A model generated the notes under the pieces. It was not told where the DNA came from and did no database searches. It saw only the letters and a program-made list of their open reading frames with translations. A stretch of 35,113 nt of DNA from GWE2-51-13 sp041736705 (GTDB taxonomy: Bacteria > Bacillota_I > Bacilli_A > Erysipelotrichales > Erysipelotrichaceae): the NCBI GenBank assembly GCA_041736705.1, contig JBGSTC010000005.1, positions 1 to 35,113 on the forward strand. Direction: 5' to 3'. Below, piece after piece: positions 21,412 through 28,893 of the stretch; the first letter of the stretch is position 1, and every line of letters begins with the position of its first letter. A program made the position numbers and the translations under genes.

Positions 21412-22107
21412 ATGTACACGGCACTGAAAGAGCGTGTTCTCCACGCCAACCTCCAGTTACCTAAGTATGGTTTGATCACCTTCACCTGGGGGAATGTGAG
21501 CGAATACGACCCTGTACTGGGCGTCGTTGCCATCAAACCCTCCGGCGTCGACTATGATTCCATGACCGCGGAGGATATCGTCGTCGTCGATCTTCAAGGG
21601 AAGATCGTCGAGGGAAAATATAAACCGTCCAGCGATACTCCGACCCATCTTGAGATTTACCGTAACGATTCCCGTGTCCGCGGGATCGTCCATACCCATT
21701 CCCGTTGGGCGACCTTGTTTGCGCAAGCGAAGGTCGACGTCCCCGCTTTGGGGACCACGCATGCGGATTACTTCTTCGGATCCATCCCGTGCACAAGAAT
21801 CTTGACGGCGGAGGAGATCGCCTCGGATTATGAATTGGAAACCGGGAGAGTCATCCTTGAAACCTATCGTGATCGTAAGATCGACCTCATGAGCGTACCC
21901 GCCGTCTTGGTGGCGTCGCACGGACCCTTCACCTGGGGGAAAAGCCTGGAAGAAGCGGTGCATAACGCCGTCGTCTTGGAAGAGGTCGCGATGATGGCGT
22001 GGCATGACTTGATGCTGAACCCGAACGTCGGATCGATGCAGGAAGAATTGTTGAAGAAACATTATCTTCGTAAACATGGTCCGGGGGCGTACTATGGCCA
22101 GAAGTGA
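21412..22107 (+). CDS. ulaF: L-ribulose-5-phosphate 4-epimerase UlaF
   Basis: Class II aldolase-fold epimerase of 231 residues that turns L-ribulose 5-phosphate into D-xylulose 5-phosphate, feeding the pentose phosphate pathway. Zinc ligands H94, H96 and H170 and the acid residue D75 correspond to H95, H97, H171 and D76 of E. coli AraD. N-terminal LQLPKYGLITFTWGNVSE is typical. It starts one base after the preceding stop and ends by overlapping ulaE by 14 nt. AraD and UlaF are close paralogues; the operon favours UlaF. Confidence 0.95.
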   Translation: MYTALKERVLHANLQLPKYGLITFTWGNVSEYDPVLGVVAIKPSGVDYDSMTAEDIVVVDLQGKIVEGKYKPSSDTPTHLEIYRNDSRVRGIVHTHSRWATLFAQAKVDVPALGTTHADYFFGSIPCTRILTAEEIASDYELETGRVILETYRDRKIDLMSVPAVLVASHGPFTWGKSLEEAVHNAVVLEEVAMMAWHDLMLNPNVGSMQEELLKKHYLRKHGPGAYYGQK

Positions 22108-22933
22108 CATCCGGCTGGGTTGTTATGAAAAAGCCATGCCCTCCAATTGGACATGGGTCAATAAATGCGTCGCGGCGAAAGATGCCGGCTACGATTTCAT
22201 TGAAATCAGCATCGACGAGACCGATGAGAAGTTGGCGCGCTTGGATGATTCCAACTTCGCTTCGACCGTCCTTAACGCCGTGAAACTGACGGGAATGCCG
22301 ATCCGTACGATGTGTCTGAGCGGACATCGGAAATATCCGTTGGGGAGCGAACATCCGGAAACGGTGATCCGTTCGTTGGACATCTTCACGAAAGCCGTGA
22401 AACTGGCGGAATGCCTGGGCATCCGCATCATCCAACTGGCCGGCTACGATGTCTATTATGAAGATTCCAGCCCCGTGACACGTAAGCGTTTCTTGGAGAA
22501 CTTGAAGAAATGCGTGGCGATCGCCGCACGGCACGGAGTTTTACTGGGTTTTGAGACGATGGAAACCCCTTTCATGGACACGGTCTCCAAAGCGATGGCG
22601 GTCGTCCGTGCGGTCGATTCGCCCTACCTCAACGTCTATCCCGACTTAGGGAATTGCACCAACGCGGCGAAACTCTATCGCACCGAACTGGTCGACGACC
22701 TGCATTCCGGTCAAGGCCGGATCGTCGCCGTCCACATCAAAGAGACGGTCGTCGGGAAGTATCGCGAGATTCCGTTCGGAAAAGGGCATGTGGACTTCAA
22801 GAACGCCCTCAAGACATGCATGGAACTGGGTGTACGGATGTATGTCGCCGAGTTCTGGTATGATTCCACGACGGAAGCCAACGACGTATTGAAGTCGAAC
22901 CACGATTTCCTTACCGCATATTTCAACGATTAA
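22094..22933 (+). CDS. ulaE: L-xylulose-5-phosphate 3-epimerase UlaE
   Basis: TIM-barrel epimerase of 279 residues converting L-xylulose 5-phosphate to L-ribulose 5-phosphate. Metal and acid residues of the family are visible at E154 (GFETMETPFMD), D184 (VYPDLGN), H214 (VAVHIKE) and E253 (YVAEFW). LGCYEKAMPSNWTWVNK at the start is typical of UlaE/SgbU. I chose the ATG at 22094, which overlaps the ulaF end by 14 nt; six more upstream in-frame codons exist but lack a better ribosome site. It ends the operon before a strong terminator. The order E-after-F is reversed from the pathway order. Confidence 0.95.
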   Translation: MARSDIRLGCYEKAMPSNWTWVNKCVAAKDAGYDFIEISIDETDEKLARLDDSNFASTVLNAVKLTGMPIRTMCLSGHRKYPLGSEHPETVIRSLDIFTKAVKLAECLGIRIIQLAGYDVYYEDSSPVTRKRFLENLKKCVAIAARHGVLLGFETMETPFMDTVSKAMAVVRAVDSPYLNVYPDLGNCTNAAKLYRTELVDDLHSGQGRIVAVHIKETVVGKYREIPFGKGHVDFKNALKTCMELGVRMYVAEFWYDSTTEANDVLKSNHDFLTAYFND

Positions 22934-22935
22934 CC

Positions 22936-22965
22936 AATCCTCCATCCAACGATGGGGGATTTTTT
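22936..22965 (+). terminator. Terminator of the ula operon
   Basis: AATCCTCCATC (22936-22946), loop CAAC, GATGGGGGATT (22951-22961) with one G-U pair, then T. Confidence 0.9.
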
Positions 22966-22998
22966 CATATCATAAACAGCCATGATTTCATCGTGTTA

Positions 22999-23007
22999 TG
23001 GTAGAAT
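22999..23007 (+). promoter_or_regulatory. Extended -10 promoter of the DUF454 gene
   Basis: TGGTAGAAT (22999-23007) without a good -35, 23 nt before the start codon. Confidence 0.55.
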
Positions 23008-23029
23008 AGGCGAATCAAGGAGGAAATCC

Positions 23030-23449
23030 ATGAAACAAAATCAAGTGATCCGATTTCTTCTCGTTCTGATCGGGACGCTCTCTTTGGGGTTAGGGATCCT
23101 CGGGATCTTCATCCCGCTTCTTCCCACCACCCCGCTTCTGCTTCTTAGTGCCTACTTTTACGTGAGAAGTTCGAAGCGCATGTATACCTGGTTGGTCAAT
23201 CACCGGATTTTGGGGAGTTACATCTACTACTATCTCCACTACAAGGCGATTCCGTTGCGTATGAAGATCAGTGCGACCCTTTTGCTTTGGTTATCATTGG
23301 TCGCGACGATGTTATGGTTGAGAAATTCATGGGTAAGCATCGGATTAACCTTGGTCGGCAGTGCGACCAGTTTCCATGTGATTCGCTTGCGGACCTTGAA
23401 ACCGGAAGAAATCGAAGCCTATCAGACCCGTTTTGCGAATGATGAATAG
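23030..23449 (+). CDS. YbaN/DUF454 small inner-membrane protein
   Basis: A 139-residue membrane protein. The signature of the DUF454 family is present: GIFIPLLPTTPLLLLSAYFY (about 25-44) with RSSKRMYTWLVNHRILG right after. Two hydrophobic segments (about 8-28 and 30-45) form an N-terminal hairpin and two more (about 80-97 and 100-115) follow. Function is not known in any member. The ATG at 23030 has an AAGGAGG site; an earlier in-frame ATG lies in the promoter. It converges on the DUF1294 gene and shares a terminator with it. Confidence 0.88.
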   Translation: MKQNQVIRFLLVLIGTLSLGLGILGIFIPLLPTTPLLLLSAYFYVRSSKRMYTWLVNHRILGSYIYYYLHYKAIPLRMKISATLLLWLSLVATMLWLRNSWVSIGLTLVGSATSFHVIRLRTLKPEEIEAYQTRFANDE

Positions 23450-23474
23450 AAAAATCCCCGCATCGGGGATTTTT
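23450..23474. terminator. Bidirectional terminator between DUF454 and DUF1294 genes
   Basis: AAAAATCCCCG (23450-23460), loop CAT, CGGGGATTTTT (23464-23474), symmetric and between convergent stop codons. Confidence 0.93.
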
Positions 23475-23730
23475 AGAGAAGATAGAGAAAGAGGAGATTG
23501 AAGAATAAATCCGCCAACAAGATCACGACGAATTTCGTTTTCCTCGTCTTGTGATGGAAGCTGAACATTCCTGCCCAGATTCCGCTCGCACCGCCGATCA
23601 ATCCTAAAAGGAAGAAGGTCTTTTCAGGGATCCGCCAATCATGGCGGATCGCTTTTCGTTTATCCACATAGACCAAGACGAACCCGATGACCGATAAGAA
23701 AAGATAAACATATAAGACGGTTTCAATCAT
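23473..23730 (-). CDS. DUF1294 small membrane protein
   Basis: An 85-residue protein with two or three membrane helices. The family signature is clear: VYVDKRKAIRHDWRIPEKTF, GLIGGASGIWAGM and FHHKTRKTKF. Function unknown; in some proteins this domain is fused to a cold-shock domain. Its start overlaps the stop of the M24 peptidase gene (ATGA), so the two are translationally coupled, but no functional link is known. Confidence 0.9.
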   Translation of the reverse strand: MIETVLYVYLFLSVIGFVLVYVDKRKAIRHDWRIPEKTFFLLGLIGGASGIWAGMFSFHHKTRKTKFVVILLADLFFNLLFLYLL

Positions 23731-24776
23731 CGGAGAACCTCGTTGGATTTAGGATAGGCATTCAGGACCTCACAACCGTCTTTCGTGACCAAGACGAGAT
23801 CTTCGATGCGGACACCGCCTTGTCCTTCGATATAGATGCCGGGTTCGATGGAGAAGACCATGCCTTCAAAGGCGACGATATCGCTGACGCCGCTGACATC
23901 GAAGGGTTCGTGGACTTCCGCTCCGATTCCGTGACCTAGACGATGGATGAAATATTCACCATAGCCCTTATTTTCGATAACACGACGTGCGGCGGCATCG
24001 ATTTCCGAGAGTTTCACACCGGGTCTGACGGCTTGGATTCCCGCCAGGTTGGCTTCTTTGACCGTATCGTAGATCTCTTGATTCCAAGGCTTACCAAGGG
24101 AGAAACTTCGGGTCATGTCGCTGCAATACCCATCCTTGATGCACCCCATGTCGATGATGATCGGCATGCCTTCTTCCAGTTTCCGGTCTTCGCATTGGGC
24201 ATGGGGATCGGCCGTCGCACTTCCGAAAGCGACGATCGGATCGAAACTCACCCCGTCCGCGACCTCGAGGAAACGTTGGCGGATGAACGCAGCGATTTCG
24301 ATCTCACTCACGCCGACCTTCAGTCGCTTTACCACTTCCCCCATCACTGCATCGTTGATTCGGCTGGCGAGACGCATTTTGTCTTGTTCGTCCTTCGATT
24401 TCTTGGCACGGATCCGATCCACGATGAACGAACCGTCGCTGACATTCAAGTTGGGACGATGCTTCAAACATTTGAGTAAAAAGCCGGAGGCGAATTGGCG
24501 ATCGATCGAAAGATCACGTCCCGTCAACCGCTTGGTAAGCAGTATGGTCGGGTCGTCGATGTCATGGAAACGGACGATCTCGATCGCCTCGTTCTCATAG
24601 GGAAACAAGCGATTCAGAAATAGAATCACCTCTTCGTCTTGAAACAAACACGCCAGGAAACGCTCGGAAACATGGAACCGTTTCCCTAATACATACTCGA
24701 TGGCCTTCGGGTCGCTGATCAGAAATCGGCGGACGCCCAGTTCGGCCATGCTTTTTTGGATGGCTTGGATACGCAT
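23727..24776 (-). CDS. pepQ: M24 aminopeptidase/Xaa-Pro dipeptidase
   Basis: A 349-residue cytoplasmic metallopeptidase that removes residues before proline. The pita-bread catalytic domain has all five metal ligands: D209 (IIIDMG), D220 (YCSDMTRSF), H282 (RLGHGIG), E311 (SIEPGIYI) and E325 (VRIEDL). An N-terminal creatinase-like domain fills residues 1-110. The start follows GAGAGGGG. It heads a two-gene minus-strand unit with the DUF1294 gene and is divergent from the ROK kinase. Whether it prefers dipeptides (PepQ) or longer peptides (PepP) cannot be decided here, so the gene symbol is provisional. Confidence 0.92.
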   Translation of the reverse strand: MRIQAIQKSMAELGVRRFLISDPKAIEYVLGKRFHVSERFLACLFQDEEVILFLNRLFPYENEAIEIVRFHDIDDPTILLTKRLTGRDLSIDRQFASGFLLKCLKHRPNLNVSDGSFIVDRIRAKKSKDEQDKMRLASRINDAVMGEVVKRLKVGVSEIEIAAFIRQRFLEVADGVSFDPIVAFGSATADPHAQCEDRKLEEGMPIIIDMGCIKDGYCSDMTRSFSLGKPWNQEIYDTVKEANLAGIQAVRPGVKLSEIDAAARRVIENKGYGEYFIHRLGHGIGAEVHEPFDVSGVSDIVAFEGMVFSIEPGIYIEGQGGVRIEDLVLVTKDGCEVLNAYPKSNEVLR

Positions 24777-24803
24777 AACTTAACCCCTCTCTTCGCTTCC
24801 ACC

Positions 24804-24832
24804 ATTTTACCATTCTCTCTTCGCAATGTCTT
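24804..24832 (-). promoter_or_regulatory. Promoter of the peptidase/DUF1294 unit
   Basis: On the minus strand AAGACA (24827-24832), 17-bp spacer, TAAAAT (24804-24809) with TGG before it. Confidence 0.65.
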
Positions 24833-24943
24833 GGTAAAACAGAAGGGGATTGTTGGGACATGGAAACGCAAGATTTAATAAAACGAGGGTGAATTTGCGA
24901 TGAAATCGATCAAGAATTCGCAAAAAACGTAAAATGAAGTTTA

Positions 24944-24957
24944 TGAAAACGTTTTCT
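24944..24957. promoter_or_regulatory. CcpA-type cre site before the ROK kinase
   Basis: TGAAAACGTTTTCT fits the cre consensus TGWAARCGYTWNCW at every position and contains a perfect 12-bp palindrome (24945-24956). It ends just before the extended -10, so binding of CcpA or another LacI-type repressor would block the promoter. Confidence 0.8.
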
Positions 24958-24958
24958 G

Positions 24959-24967
24959 TGATAGAAT
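24959..24967 (+). promoter_or_regulatory. Extended -10 promoter of the ROK kinase
   Basis: TGATAGAAT (24959-24967), 23 nt before the start codon, with the cre-like site occupying the -35 region. Confidence 0.6.
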
Positions 24968-24990
24968 AAAAGTAACAATGGGAGGCTTTT

Positions 24991-25914
24991 ATGAAACAGT
25001 ATTTAACCATCGATGTCGGCGGTACAATGATTAAGTATGCATTAATGGATGAGAAAACAATCATTCATGAGAAAGGTGAAGTTCCCGTCCCCCATGACAC
25101 CTTGGAGAATTTCATCGAAACGATCGGTCGCCTGTATGACAAGTATGCGAAGAAAATCAGCGGGATTGCCTTTAGCGTCCCCGGTGTCATCGACGTGGAA
25201 CGCGGGCACATGTATTCCGGCGGTGCGTTGAAATACATCGTCGATTGTCCGATGCGCGACCTACTGTCCAAACGCATTCCGGTTCCCATGAGTTTCGAGA
25301 ACGACGGCAAATGTGCGACCTTGGCCGAACTCTGGATGGGAAGCATGAAAGACGTGAAGAACGGGGTCATCATCCTTCTTGGGACGGGCATCGGAGGCGG
25401 TGTCATCATCGACCATAAGCTTCATCGCGGGATCAATTACGCGGCTGGGGAATTTTCCAGTCTCCTCACCAACCTACACTCGTTCAATGACAAACCGCAT
25501 AGTTGGTGGGAACTCAACGGAAACACCGGCTTACTCCAACCGTTTGCGGACAAGAAGCATCTCAACATCCACGACGTCAACGGACGGATGTTGTTCGAGG
25601 CGTATCATGCACATGACGAAGATGCGATCAATACGGTCGACGGGTTCTGTGAAACCCTGGCCAACGGGATCTTCACGATCCAATGCATCTTGGATGTGGA
25701 GAAGTTCAGTATCGGCGGAGGGATCAGCGCCCAGGATGTGTTGATCGAAACGATCCGTCGTAAGGTGAACCAGCTGTTCGACATCACGACCTTGGGGCAG
25801 ATGCCCATCATCCGTCCTCGGATCGAACGGTGTGCTTTCGCCAATGACTCCAACTTGATCGGCGCTTTATACAACCACCTTGAATTAAACAAAGGGATCA
25901 AAGAGTTCTTCTAG
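24991..25914 (+). CDS. ROK-family sugar kinase
   Basis: A 307-residue ATP-dependent sugar kinase. The N-terminal phosphate loop is IDVGGTMIK (7-15); the catalytic base is D105 (FENDGKCATLAEL) and ATP binding is shown by LGTGIGGGVIID (130-141). It lacks the HxCxCGxxGCxE zinc motif of glucokinases and NagC repressors and also lacks a DNA-binding domain, so it is an enzyme and not a regulator. Zinc-less ROK members include beta-glucoside kinases, and the nearby GH5 enzyme and ABC importer make a glucose or beta-glucoside substrate plausible. GGGAGG precedes the start. Controlled through a cre-like operator; ends at a strong terminator. Confidence 0.9.
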   Translation: MKQYLTIDVGGTMIKYALMDEKTIIHEKGEVPVPHDTLENFIETIGRLYDKYAKKISGIAFSVPGVIDVERGHMYSGGALKYIVDCPMRDLLSKRIPVPMSFENDGKCATLAELWMGSMKDVKNGVIILLGTGIGGGVIIDHKLHRGINYAAGEFSSLLTNLHSFNDKPHSWWELNGNTGLLQPFADKKHLNIHDVNGRMLFEAYHAHDEDAINTVDGFCETLANGIFTIQCILDVEKFSIGGGISAQDVLIETIRRKVNQLFDITTLGQMPIIRPRIERCAFANDSNLIGALYNHLELNKGIKEFF

Positions 25915-25939
25915 ACCTTCGGATTTCCGAAGGTCTTTT
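25913..25939 (+). terminator. Terminator of the ROK kinase gene
   Basis: AGACCTTCGG (25913-25922), loop ATTT, CCGAAGGTCT (25927-25936), then T. The stop codon lies at the start of the stem. Confidence 0.92.
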
Positions 25940-25980
25940 GTTTACCCGATCCAAGTCGAATCCATCCTAAGAACGGTTCA

Positions 25981-25989
25981 TGATATAAT
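25981..25989 (+). promoter_or_regulatory. Extended -10 promoter of the YesMN-type operon
   Basis: TGATATAAT (25981-25989), 30 nt before the kinase start; no good -35. Confidence 0.62.
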
Positions 25990-26018
25990 CTGAATCAAGG
26001 AAGTAAAGCGAGGTCGAC

Positions 26019-27728
26019 ATGAAACGAAGCCTGAGTATTCGTGTCCGTTTAGCCATATTGATCAGTATCTTCACGATCCTGCCGACCTTGGCGATCGTGT
26101 CGTTTACCATCTTCACGCTTCAGAATACCTTGAAGGATGAGATCGTCGATTCCAACCGGTTCCAGATGGAATGGACCAACCAGTTCATCGACGATCTGTA
26201 CCTACGCGCCGATTCGATCTTCAATACGATACAGATCTATCCCGATCTGATTGAGAATCTGGAAATCAGCGACGATGAAGATGTGGAGACACAGCTTGAA
26301 TCCTATAACTACATGCGGGATTTATTGAACGTGTTCTACTATTCAAATGCCTTGTTTATCGATAATCTTTCCGTCGGGACCAAAGCGGGTCTTAAGACCT
26401 TCTCCATCGACAATTCGATCCAACGTGTTTCTGCCCTGGATGCTAAATCTTTGCCTTGGGAAGACGCGAACATGTATTTCGAAGGGATGGATGGATCCAT
26501 CGTCATCCGTCGTGCCGTGAAACGGTTCGAGGACCGGGTGACGGTCGGCTACCTTTCGATACGGTTACGGGAAAGCGTCACGTCGCAGCTTCTCAATATC
26601 CTGCAGATCGATGAAAAGAGTTCGATTTTCCTGGTGGACTCGCAAAACCAGATCCTTCTTCAACGAGGGAACCCGGTCGAACTAGATTTTGCGAAAATCA
26701 GTTTCGAAGAGGAAATGCAGACGATCGACCAACGGTTCGTTTTCACCACATCCGTACGCAACGGTGCTTTGAAGATCATCAAGGTCGTTCCGATGTCCGT
26801 GGTGGATACCGGGTCCAGTTCGATTCTGCTGGGCGGGTTGGCGATTTCCATCCTCTTCGTGGGCTTGGCCATCGTCCTTTCCTATGTCTTCTCGACACGT
26901 ATCACCAAGCCGATCATCTCCTTGGCCAACACGATGAAAAGCGTCGATATCGAGGCGTTCAAGTTGAGGGAAGTCGACGAACAGAACGAAATCGGCTTAC
27001 TCGAGACGGGATATAATGTGTTGATGCTGAGAACGAGGAATTTGATCGACCAAGAGTATAAACGCGAGATCGAACTGAAAAACGCTCAACTTAAGGCACT
27101 GCAGGCTCAAATCAACCCGCATTTCCTCTACAATATCCTTCAAATGGTCGGCGGCATCGCGCTTTCCCACAATGTCGACGAGATCTACCATATCACCAAC
27201 ATCATCGCCGACCTCTTCCGCTATAGTATCAGCGGAGGGAGCGATCTGGTGAGTGTCGGGGATGAAATCAAGCACATCAAAAACTATCTGTACATTCAAA
27301 ACCTGCGTTTCGGGGATCGCATCGAAACGAGCGTGGAAGTCGACGAGGCGGCGATGGGGGTCATGATTCCCAAGTTCACGATCCAACCCTTGGTGGAGAA
27401 CGCGTTTGAACACGGACTGCACGAGACCTTGGCGAAGGGCGAACTGAAGATTTGGATTCGGGACGAGGACCATCAGATTAAAATCCATGTCCGCGATAAC
27501 GGGGAAGGGATCCGTCGCGACCTGCTTGAAACGCTGAAGGGAAACCTCAAGAACGCCCAACCCTTGAGCGACGATACGAAATTCGGGATCGGGATGAAGA
27601 ACGTGGATGCCCGCCTGCGTCTCTTGTTCGGGGAAGCGTATGACTTTGAAATCCTAAGCGAAGAGAACAAGTATACGGAAATCATCTTGACCTTACCGAA
27701 GCGTAAAACGGAGGGCAACCATGTATAG
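26019..27728 (+). CDS. YesM-type sensor histidine kinase
   Basis: A 569-residue membrane kinase of the LytS/YesM group that controls sugar importers. Membrane helices at about 10-33 and 269-291 enclose a roughly 235-residue outside domain (Cache-like by length). A HAMP linker follows (TRITKPIISLANTMK), then the His_kinase domain with H368 (QINPHFLYNIL) and an ATPase domain with VENAFEHGL, DNGEGIRRD and GIGMKNVDARL. No HisKA domain, as usual for the family. Its stop overlaps the regulator start by 8 nt. It probably senses a saccharide directly or through the lipoprotein encoded downstream. Confidence 0.95.
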   Translation: MKRSLSIRVRLAILISIFTILPTLAIVSFTIFTLQNTLKDEIVDSNRFQMEWTNQFIDDLYLRADSIFNTIQIYPDLIENLEISDDEDVETQLESYNYMRDLLNVFYYSNALFIDNLSVGTKAGLKTFSIDNSIQRVSALDAKSLPWEDANMYFEGMDGSIVIRRAVKRFEDRVTVGYLSIRLRESVTSQLLNILQIDEKSSIFLVDSQNQILLQRGNPVELDFAKISFEEEMQTIDQRFVFTTSVRNGALKIIKVVPMSVVDTGSSSILLGGLAISILFVGLAIVLSYVFSTRITKPIISLANTMKSVDIEAFKLREVDEQNEIGLLETGYNVLMLRTRNLIDQEYKREIELKNAQLKALQAQINPHFLYNILQMVGGIALSHNVDEIYHITNIIADLFRYSISGGSDLVSVGDEIKHIKNYLYIQNLRFGDRIETSVEVDEAAMGVMIPKFTIQPLVENAFEHGLHETLAKGELKIWIRDEDHQIKIHVRDNGEGIRRDLLETLKGNLKNAQPLSDDTKFGIGMKNVDARLRLLFGEAYDFEILSEENKYTEIILTLPKRKTEGNHV

Positions 27729-28803
27729 ACTGATCATCATCGACGATGAGAAATGGTCGCGCGAAGTCGTGAAGAAACTGATTCGCTACGATGCCTTGAA
27801 ATGTACGCTGGTCGCAGAAGCCGAAAACGGGTTCAACGGATATGAACTGATTCGGTCGCTTCAACCCGACATCGTGATCACCGACATGAAAATGCCGGGG
27901 CTAAACGGGGTGGAACTCCTGAAGAAAATCTCCGTCGAATATCCCCGGATCAAGACGATCGTCATGAGCGGATTCGAGGATTACACCTATCTTCGACAGG
28001 CAATCCGAAGTAAATCGGTGGAGTACCTGTTGAAACCGATCAAAGAAGACGACATCAACCAAGCGATCCTCCATTGCATCGATGAGATCAAACGGAGCAA
28101 GCGCGTCAATCTATCCGCCAGCCGGGTTTTTCAGGATGAAACGATCCAGCGGGAATACAACCGTTACCTCAAACAACTGAACCTGGTACTCTTGAAACAA
28201 AAGAACGACGAGATCGAACATACGTTGAACGGCGTGAAATTCTACGAAGACGCCATCAAGACAGCGGAAATGGTGGAGAAAGTGAAAGAAAGCCTGTTGA
28301 ACCAAATCGCCCAATACCTCCTGACCCAAAGCTTCGACTTTTCCTATGATGTCGAGGAAGTGCGAAGCGAAACGTTGGACGGGATGCTGAAGGATGTCAA
28401 AAAGATCTATCACGACGTGATGAATCAGATCGAATCCGTGCATACCCTCAAATATTCAGGTGACATCCAATCCATCCTGGATTTCATCGACCAACATTAC
28501 ATGTATCAGATTTCGCTCAACGACGTCGCCGAGATGTTCAACGTCAGCAAGGAACATATGAGCCGGATCTTCAAGAAACATACCGGTGAAGGGGTGACGC
28601 AATACATCCTGCGGAAGAAAATGGAAGGCGCGGTGGATCTGATCCGATCCACGGACTATTCGATGAAGGAAATCGGGGAATTGATGGGGTTTGAGAACAT
28701 CCCGTACTTCTACAAGATGTTCAAGAAAAAATTCGATTGTTCACCGGGGGAATACAAGGAATCCTTGAATTCATTGGAAAAGAATGAAATATCAAAAAAG
28801 TAG
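27721..28803 (+). CDS. YesN-type response regulator with AraC DNA-binding domain
   Basis: A 360-residue response regulator. The receiver is N-terminal, with acidic D8/D9 and phospho-acceptor D55 (IVITDMKMPG). A helical linker follows (about 130-240), then an AraC/XylS domain with two helix-turn-helices (about 250-350: SLNDVAEMFNVSKEHMSRIF and SMKEIGELMGFENIPYFYKMF, ending CSPGEY). GGAGGG precedes the start. It should activate the ABC importer and GH5 genes that follow in the same direction when the kinase signals substrate. No terminator is evident before the lipoprotein gene, but a separate promoter/operator is. Confidence 0.95.
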   Translation: MYRLIIIDDEKWSREVVKKLIRYDALKCTLVAEAENGFNGYELIRSLQPDIVITDMKMPGLNGVELLKKISVEYPRIKTIVMSGFEDYTYLRQAIRSKSVEYLLKPIKEDDINQAILHCIDEIKRSKRVNLSASRVFQDETIQREYNRYLKQLNLVLLKQKNDEIEHTLNGVKFYEDAIKTAEMVEKVKESLLNQIAQYLLTQSFDFSYDVEEVRSETLDGMLKDVKKIYHDVMNQIESVHTLKYSGDIQSILDFIDQHYMYQISLNDVAEMFNVSKEHMSRIFKKHTGEGVTQYILRKKMEGAVDLIRSTDYSMKEIGELMGFENIPYFYKMFKKKFDCSPGEYKESLNSLEKNEISKK

Positions 28804-28828
28804 AAGACAAAACGACACTATCGGATAA

Positions 28829-28856
28829 TTTCAAAGTAAAGCGCTTACAGTATCAT
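28829..28856 (+). promoter_or_regulatory. Candidate promoter of the ABC importer operon
   Basis: TTTCAA (28829-28834), 16-bp spacer, TATCAT (28851-28856). A weak promoter, as expected for one needing an activator. Confidence 0.45.
28836..28849. promoter_or_regulatory. cre/LacI-like operator before the ABC importer operon
   Basis: GTAAAGCGCTTACA is a near-palindrome with the AAGCGCTT core of cre and other LacI-family sites, and lies in the spacer of the promoter. It differs from cre by the outer GT for TG, so a local LacI-type regulator is as likely as CcpA. Confidence 0.6.
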
Positions 28857-28893
28857 GTGACTGTAGGTTCAATCATGAAACAAGGAGGAAAGA

